Shown here: positions 32,924-42,282 of the stretch, one piece after another
Layout of the letters: each line of letters starts with the position of its first letter
Position numbering within the stretch: the stretch's first letter is position 1
NCBI GenBank assembly: GCA_947258495.1
Contig: CAMYIN010000083.1
Coordinates: forward strand, 1-42,282
Direction of reading: 5' to 3'
From: an uncultured Gammaproteobacteria bacterium
GTDB lineage: Bacteria; Pseudomonadota; Gammaproteobacteria; Arenicellales; JAANXG01
DNA: 42,282 nt
Notes under the pieces: generated by a model
What the model was told of the DNA's origin: nothing
Database searches by the model: none
What the model saw: only the letters and a program-made list of their open reading frames with translations
Position numbers and translations under genes: made by a program

Positions 32924-34453
32924 TCAGGATTCCCGCAAGCTCGCGGCGGTGCGGTTTTTTCGTCTGCGCAGCTCGACCAAACCCAGGACGCCGAAGGCGA
33001 AAAGTGCGAACATGGGCGGTTCCGCGATGGCCTGCAACGACGATGTCTCCGCAGGCGGTGCGGAATCGTGGACTGCCTCGTTCTGAGCGGCCGTGGTTCC
33101 CTCCCCTCCCACCGGGTCTGCGAAAGATAGATCGTCGGTGGATTCCGCGACGACTTGCGTGACGAGGTTATCCACTTCCGGGACCCCGTCCACGTTCCCG
33201 GCGTCGCTAACGTCAAAACCGTCCACCTCGTCTCCTTCAGATGTCGGGTTTCCGGGCTGCTCCGGCAGGGAGAGTTCGACGCTATCTTCAAGCAACACGC
33301 CGTCGCCTTCGGGACCCTCGGGCACGAGCTTGCGTTTTGGTTTTTTACCGGAAACCGACGAGGGCTGGTCACTTTCGTCGGCATCGCTTGCCTGGCGCAC
33401 TTTCTTCGGCTTTTTGCCCGCTGACGAGGGCTGCTGCTCCGATTGGAGTGCAATCGTAACCTCTGCGGGTTCCTCGACGGCAGCCTTACGCTTCGGTTTT
33501 TTACCGGTGTCCGACGAAGTATCATCGCTTTCACCGGCTTCACTTACCTCGGGCTTTTTCTTTGGTTTTTCGCGCCCTGACAACGGATCGTCCGAGCCCG
33601 GAGCAATCGCATCGCCTCCCTCGGCCTCGGCGTCACCGGAACCGCCTGCTGTCGGCCCGGAGACCGGTTCACCGTGCTTCATCTTGGGTTTGCCCTGCGG
33701 ATCGTTATCCGCGAGATGCAAAGGCGGAGGCCTAGACGCATCGCCATTGTTGTCGGATTTTGGTTTCTTCGGGCCGGACTTCTGGGACTTTTTCTTGGTT
33801 TTCCCTGGTGCTGCACCATCACGCGCGGGTGCAGGGGGTCCAGCGTCGGCACCTTGTCGTTGGCCGCCCTCGGGAGCGTCTTTTTTCCGCTTTGCCGCGG
33901 AGGCACCGGTAGAAGGTGCGACCCGGTCGGATTCCCGGCCGGCGATGCCGGAACCTCTATCTGCGCCGCCCGCGCGGGTGCCGGTACCGCCGCCTGCGGG
34001 CCCGTGCCGCCGTCCGGCGTTCCCGGAACGGGAAGAAGCCTTGGAGAAACCCGCCGAACCGGGGCCCTGCCCCTGGGGATTGCCGGGCGGATGATACATC
34101 GATACCGATCCTAATCCGTCTCCGAATATGATCGCCGAACTGAGGTCCGCGACCACGGGCCCATCGGAAGCCGCGAGGCTTATATCGACCTGTGTGGAGC
34201 CGGCCACGGGCAGTGTCTCGGGGAGCGGCGCTGCGACATCGGCTTGCGCCGCTTTTGGTTGCTGTCGGTTCACGACCGTCGTGTGGCGTGGCGGGAACGG
34301 GATTTTCGATGCGGATATCGGGCGGTTGTCCGACAGGAACGCGGCGACCACGACGATCATCGCCACGCTCGCTAACAGCGTTGCTATGACATAGCCCAAA
34401 CTGGCGCGCGGCCGAAGCTTCTTTCGCCGCACGTTTTCACCTCCTCGTAACAC
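32924..34453 (-). CDS. Low-complexity repeat protein with N-terminal TM and PEP-CTERM-like C-terminal tail
   Basis: N-terminal RRKKLRPRASLGYVIATLLASVAMIVVVAAFL; repeated GKKPKRK units; tail AEPPMFALFAFGVLGLVELRRRKN. Confidence 0.75.
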   Translation of the reverse strand: MLRGGENVRRKKLRPRASLGYVIATLLASVAMIVVVAAFLSDNRPISASKIPFPPRHTTVVNRQQPKAAQADVAAPLPETLPVAGSTQVDISLAASDGPVVADLSSAIIFGDGLGSVSMYHPPGNPQGQGPGSAGFSKASSRSGNAGRRHGPAGGGTGTRAGGADRGSGIAGRESDRVAPSTGASAAKRKKDAPEGGQRQGADAGPPAPARDGAAPGKTKKKSQKSGPKKPKSDNNGDASRPPPLHLADNDPQGKPKMKHGEPVSGPTAGGSGDAEAEGGDAIAPGSDDPLSGREKPKKKPEVSEAGESDDTSSDTGKKPKRKAAVEEPAEVTIALQSEQQPSSAGKKPKKVRQASDADESDQPSSVSGKKPKRKLVPEGPEGDGVLLEDSVELSLPEQPGNPTSEGDEVDGFDVSDAGNVDGVPEVDNLVTQVVAESTDDLSFADPVGGEGTTAAQNEAVHDSAPPAETSSLQAIAEPPMFALFAFGVLGLVELRRRKNRTAASLRES

Positions 34454-35010
34454 CCCGCAACGGGATTATAGCAGCAACAGCGGGAAGCGGAACGTGATTA
34501 TAATCACCGATTGGTGTGCATGGGCAATGCCCGCCCGGCTCGTCGACGATTCGACCGACTCGGACCGCCGGCATGGCGCGGAAGAACCGACTCCGCAGTG
34601 GAATCCGGGGGGTAGGTGTATCGTCGATCTAAACGCCGCTGCCGCGCGCCGCAGGGGATCGCAGGGTTGCACCGCGCGGTTCGCCCGGTAGAGCTGGAAG
34701 GGCGTACAGCGCGGCGCACAACGGAGTGAGGCCGTCGCTGGCATCGGTTTTCGGTCGCCGCCATGCGCCAAGGACGACAAGTCAACGGCTAATCCGCGAA
34801 CAACGCAGTGAACGTTAAAGTAGTTTCTGAACCTCGTCGATGCTGCTCTTTCGCTGTTCCCGCGCCAGCGGTTATCACCGATTTCTAAAGTGAAGTCACT
34901 TGGATGCCGCCAATCGTAGGGACTCCATATATAATCGGCGTCAGCAATCCCTGAGTAAAGAATCACCTCCTTCCCATTGGTCGCAAAAGGGAACCTAACA
35001 TGGGTTGGTT

Positions 35011-35101
35011 TGGCGGAGAGGGTGGGATTCGAACCCACGTGGGGCTAATGCCCCCAACGGATTTCGAGTCCGCGCCGTTATGACCGCTTCGGTACCTCTC
35101 C
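35011..35101 (-). tRNA. tRNA-Ser (anticodon CGA), CCA encoded
   Basis: GGAGAGGTACCGAAGCGGTCATAACGGCGCGGACTCGAAATCCGTT...GGGTTCGAATCCCACCCTCTCCGCCA. Confidence 0.95.
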
Positions 35102-35174
35102 GCGCGGCGGGGACGCGTAGCTTACGTAGGTTCTTGCACGGCTACAACCCCGACGTAGTGCAGACAATTGCTAG

Positions 35175-36611
35175 ATGAGTAATACATCAACTCAGCGAGG
35201 GCGTTTGCGTTGGCTGCCGGTGGCTTTGCTTCTGGTCGGGCTCTGCAGTCTACCGCTTTTCGTGGTGTTCGACCGGCCGCAGACCACGGAGGCACTCGCC
35301 TACATCGAGCGCACCGGCGTCCTGCGTGTATTGACCGTGAATGGCCCGAACACCTTTTATGAGGGCGCCGACGGTCCCATGGGTTTCGAGTACGAACTAG
35401 CGGCGAGGTTCGCCGAGTCGCTCGGCGTCAAGGTCCAACTGGAGCTCAGCGATAGTTTTGCGTCTCTGATCCCGCGATTGCTGCGCGGCGACGGCCATAT
35501 GGCCGCCGCCGGTTTCACCGTCACCGATCAGCGCGAGCAGATTCTGCGGTTTTCCGAACCCTTCGAGGAAATCACGCAGCAAGTGGTCTACCTGCGGGGC
35601 AAGAAACGACCCCGCAAGGTCGAGGATCTGGTCGGTCGGCAGATACAAATAGTTGCGGGAAGCAGCGCCGCAGAGCGCTTGTCCCGACTGAAAGTCGACC
35701 ATCCGGAACTTCGCTGGAAGGAGACCAGCGGCAAGGACACGGAGGAACTGCTCGTCGAGGTCTGGAAGGAAAAGCTGGACGTCACCGTCTCCGATTCGCA
35801 GACCGTGGCCTTGGTGCGGCAGCATTATCCCCGGATCCGGGTCGCCTTCGCACTGCCCGAAGCCGAAGCTCTGGCCTGGGCGTTTCCGAAGAACGTCGAT
35901 CCGAGTCTCTATCATGCGGGCAATCGGTTTCTGCTGCGTATGCGGGAGACGGGAGAGCTCGCCCGCTTGATCGATCGTTATTACGGTGCCGTGCAGCGAT
36001 TCGACTACCTCAATGTGGCTACCTACCGACGCCGCATCTTCAGTGTATTGCCGACGTATAGATCTCTGTTCAAGCAAGCGGCGGAGCAATCGCAACTGGA
36101 CTGGAAACTTCTCGCCGCGCAGGCCTATCAAGAATCGCAATGGAATCCCAAGGCCGTATCGCCCACGGGAGTGCGCGGCATGATGCAACTGACGAGTGTC
36201 ACCGCAGAACGGTTGAACATTGCCGATCGTAGCGATCCCAGAGAAAGCATCTTCGGGGGTGCGCGCTATCTACGCAGCCTCATGGATCGGCTGCCCGTCG
36301 AGATTGACGAGCCGGATCGCACCTGGCTGGCGCTGGCCGCCTACAACGTCGGGTTCGGTCATCTCCTGGATGCCCGCAGGTTGGCGCAGCAGGCGGGGCG
36401 TGACCCGGACAAGTGGGTCGAGGTGAAGAATTTTCTGCCGTTGCTTTCGCTGCCGAAATGGTACAAGACCACCAAACACGGCTACGCCCGCGGCCACGAG
36501 CCGGTTCAATACGTGACGAGAATCCGGTCGTTTTTCGATATTCTGGAAAAAATCGAGGAGCAGGGAAAATCCGAGATCGTCGGCCCGCAACATCCCGCGC
36601 CAACGGCGTGA
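35175..36611 (+). CDS. mltF: Membrane-bound lytic murein transglycosylase F
   Basis: Periplasmic SBP-like domain plus C-terminal lytic transglycosylase (AAQAYQESQWNPKAVSPTGVRGMMQLT, AAYNVGFGHLLDA). Confidence 0.93.
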   Translation: MSNTSTQRGRLRWLPVALLLVGLCSLPLFVVFDRPQTTEALAYIERTGVLRVLTVNGPNTFYEGADGPMGFEYELAARFAESLGVKVQLELSDSFASLIPRLLRGDGHMAAAGFTVTDQREQILRFSEPFEEITQQVVYLRGKKRPRKVEDLVGRQIQIVAGSSAAERLSRLKVDHPELRWKETSGKDTEELLVEVWKEKLDVTVSDSQTVALVRQHYPRIRVAFALPEAEALAWAFPKNVDPSLYHAGNRFLLRMRETGELARLIDRYYGAVQRFDYLNVATYRRRIFSVLPTYRSLFKQAAEQSQLDWKLLAAQAYQESQWNPKAVSPTGVRGMMQLTSVTAERLNIADRSDPRESIFGGARYLRSLMDRLPVEIDEPDRTWLALAAYNVGFGHLLDARRLAQQAGRDPDKWVEVKNFLPLLSLPKWYKTTKHGYARGHEPVQYVTRIRSFFDILEKIEEQGKSEIVGPQHPAPTA

Positions 36612-36617
36612 CGCCGA

Positions 36618-37598
36618 TCAACGCAGCGATTCCGCCTCCAGCGACAGATACACGGCGTAGGCATTGCGGCGGTTGGCTTCAAGAAACGCCGGATATTCCA
36701 TGAAGTCCTCCCAGTTGACGCGTTCGTAGGCTTCGTCGAAGGGAACCCAATCGGCGACCGCATTGCCCATTTCTTGACGTACGTATTGCAGATAACGACG
36801 CGTGAGGCTGAGCGTCTGTTTCGGATGGTCGGACATCGGTCCGTGTCCCGGGATCATGGCGCGTACGTCGGTGGCTTCCAATTTCGTCAAGGTCTGCAGC
36901 CAGCCTCGGGTATTGGCGGAACCGAGAAAGGGGATGCGTGCCTCAAACAGGATATCGCCGCTGAACAGGACGCGATCCGGTTCCACATACAGCGTGACGT
37001 CGCCTTCCGAGTGCGCCGAGCCGTGGTTGGTTACCAGGAAATCGTGGTCGCCGAGTCGGAAACGGTAGTCCGATTCCACGAATCGGTGCGGCATCACCAG
37101 GCGCGTGCTCGCGTCAACCCACGGAGCCAGGCTGCGCCGCCTCTCGGCGAGCCGAGTGCCCGCTATCTCCGAACTCAGGTATTCGCGCACGCCCGACGAG
37201 GCGATGATTTCGGCGCCGAGATCGGCAAACACCTGGAGTCCGTAGGCGTGGTCGGCGTGGAAGTGGCTCAACACTACGTGACGAATGGGTTCCGGGGTGA
37301 TACGCCGAATTTCCGTTACCAGCCGATGCGCCAGCGGCGGCGTCCCCAGGGCGTCGAAAACGACGACGCCCTCGCCGGTGACCACGAACCCCGCGTTGGA
37401 GACAAACCCGGCGTTATCCGTCGCGATCCCCGCCGCGCCCTGGACCAGATACACGCTCTGCGACACCCGCTTCACAGGCATCTCGACGGGTACCGGGGGG
37501 TAATTCATGCCTTGCCCTGCAGCCGTTTGCGCGAACAGCCAGAGCATCGCCATGCCGACGTGAATGGGCGACGACGCGTTCAGGCGCATGACCGACAA
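36618..37598 (-). CDS. MBL-fold metallohydrolase (SoxH-like)
   Basis: Signal peptide; VVLSHFHADHAYG and downstream metallo-beta-lactamase motifs. Confidence 0.88.
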   Translation of the reverse strand: MSVMRLNASSPIHVGMAMLWLFAQTAAGQGMNYPPVPVEMPVKRVSQSVYLVQGAAGIATDNAGFVSNAGFVVTGEGVVVFDALGTPPLAHRLVTEIRRITPEPIRHVVLSHFHADHAYGLQVFADLGAEIIASSGVREYLSSEIAGTRLAERRRSLAPWVDASTRLVMPHRFVESDYRFRLGDHDFLVTNHGSAHSEGDVTLYVEPDRVLFSGDILFEARIPFLGSANTRGWLQTLTKLEATDVRAMIPGHGPMSDHPKQTLSLTRRYLQYVRQEMGNAVADWVPFDEAYERVNWEDFMEYPAFLEANRRNAYAVYLSLEAESLR

Positions 37599-39666
<2,068 letters not shown>

Positions 39667-39713
39667 CTGCGCAACAGAGTGTAGTCCGCTTGCTGAGGCG
39701 CTGCCTCCAGCGC

Positions 39714-41667
<1,954 letters not shown>

Positions 41668-41706
41668 GACGATTCTCCGAAGGGTTGATTGATGAATTTG
41701 CTGCGC

Positions 41707-42282
41707 TTACTCGAGCACGGCTTGCCGGAAACGGTCCCGCAGATAGGGGCCGTCGCGCGGCGGCAGTACCGCGGGCGCGGGTGTTGCCCGCACCTTGATC
41801 GACACGAACACCGGACCGGCATTTCCATACAATAGCGGGATCGTCTCCTCGAGCTCGACCCCGGAGCACACCGCGCGACTCACCGGAAAGCCGGCGGCGA
41901 CCGCGATCGCCGGGAGGTCCACGCCGTGATGCGTGTGCGTGCACTGGCCGCCGGTTTCTCCGTAGCGCTGGTTATCGATGACGATTACGCTCAGATTGCG
42001 CGGACGCTGTACCGCGATGGTCGCGAGCCCGCCCAGCCCCATGAGCAGCTCGCCGTCGCCGGTGATTACGAGTACCCGGCGACCGGATTGGGCCAGGGCA
42101 AGGCCGAGACCAAAAAGCGCAGCGCCGCCCATGGCGCCCCAGAGATAGAAATTGTTCCGATGATCGCCGGCCGCGGCCGCGTCCCAGGCCTTCTGGACGG
42201 CGTCCCGTCCCGCCAGGCCCGACATCGTGTACCAGCCGCAGTGGGTCCAGCTGTAGTCGCCGTGGACCTCGGGCTTGAACAG
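41707..42282 (-). CDS. Thiamine pyrophosphate-binding protein, 5' end outside window (decarboxylase-like subunit)
   Basis: GAMGGAALFGLGLALAQSGRRVLVITGDGELLMGLGGLATIAVQRPRNLSVIVIDNQRYGETGGQ; frame open to the window edge. Confidence 0.85.
   Translation of the reverse strand: MFKPEVHGDYSWTHCGWYTMSGLAGRDAVQKAWDAAAAGDHRNNFYLWGAMGGAALFGLGLALAQSGRRVLVITGDGELLMGLGGLATIAVQRPRNLSVIVIDNQRYGETGGQCTHTHHGVDLPAIAVAAGFPVSRAVCSGVELEETIPLLYGNAGPVFVSIKVRATPAPAVLPPRDGPYLRDRFRQAVLE

Noticed and set aside
34466-35038. 190-aa ORF MGSNPTLSAKPTHV...
   Set aside because: Begins inside tRNA-Ser(CGA) and has no recognisable protein features.

Overview
The window is a GC-rich gammaproteobacterial chromosome segment, probably from an uncultured lineage (inference). 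About 20 kb is the conserved E. coli-like superoperon: rlmB, rnr, purA, DUF2065/yjeT, hflC, hflK, hflX, hfq, miaA, mutL, amiB, tsaE, nnr | queG, orn. A hisZ gene sits between purA and yjeT, and a tRNA-Leu plus a repeat-rich non-coding block sits between rnr and purA. Next come a cytochrome c, a pterin dehydratase, recR, ybaB, dnaX and 4.5S RNA. From about 23.7 to 35 kb the segment is accessory and visibly more AT-rich in places. It holds a DUF4034/TPR-like gene split by an in-frame TAG, a GT2-Gfo/Idh-GT2 cassette, four toxin-antitoxin loci of which three have lost the toxin, a degenerate IS plus a second solo IS end, two tRNA-Ser genes, and a low-complexity protein with a PEP-CTERM-like tail. 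The window ends with mltF, an MBL-fold hydrolase, tadA, guaA, and a junction where 5'-truncated guaB abuts a 3'-truncated aldehyde dehydrogenase gene. I found no CRISPR array, no complete prophage and no convincing new defence system. The best second looks are the TA graveyard with its solo IS end, the TAG-split gene, the guaB/ALDH junction, the non-coding element between 22-bp inverted repeats, and the paired structured ~145-nt repeats. All homology calls are from reading the sequence; no database search was run.
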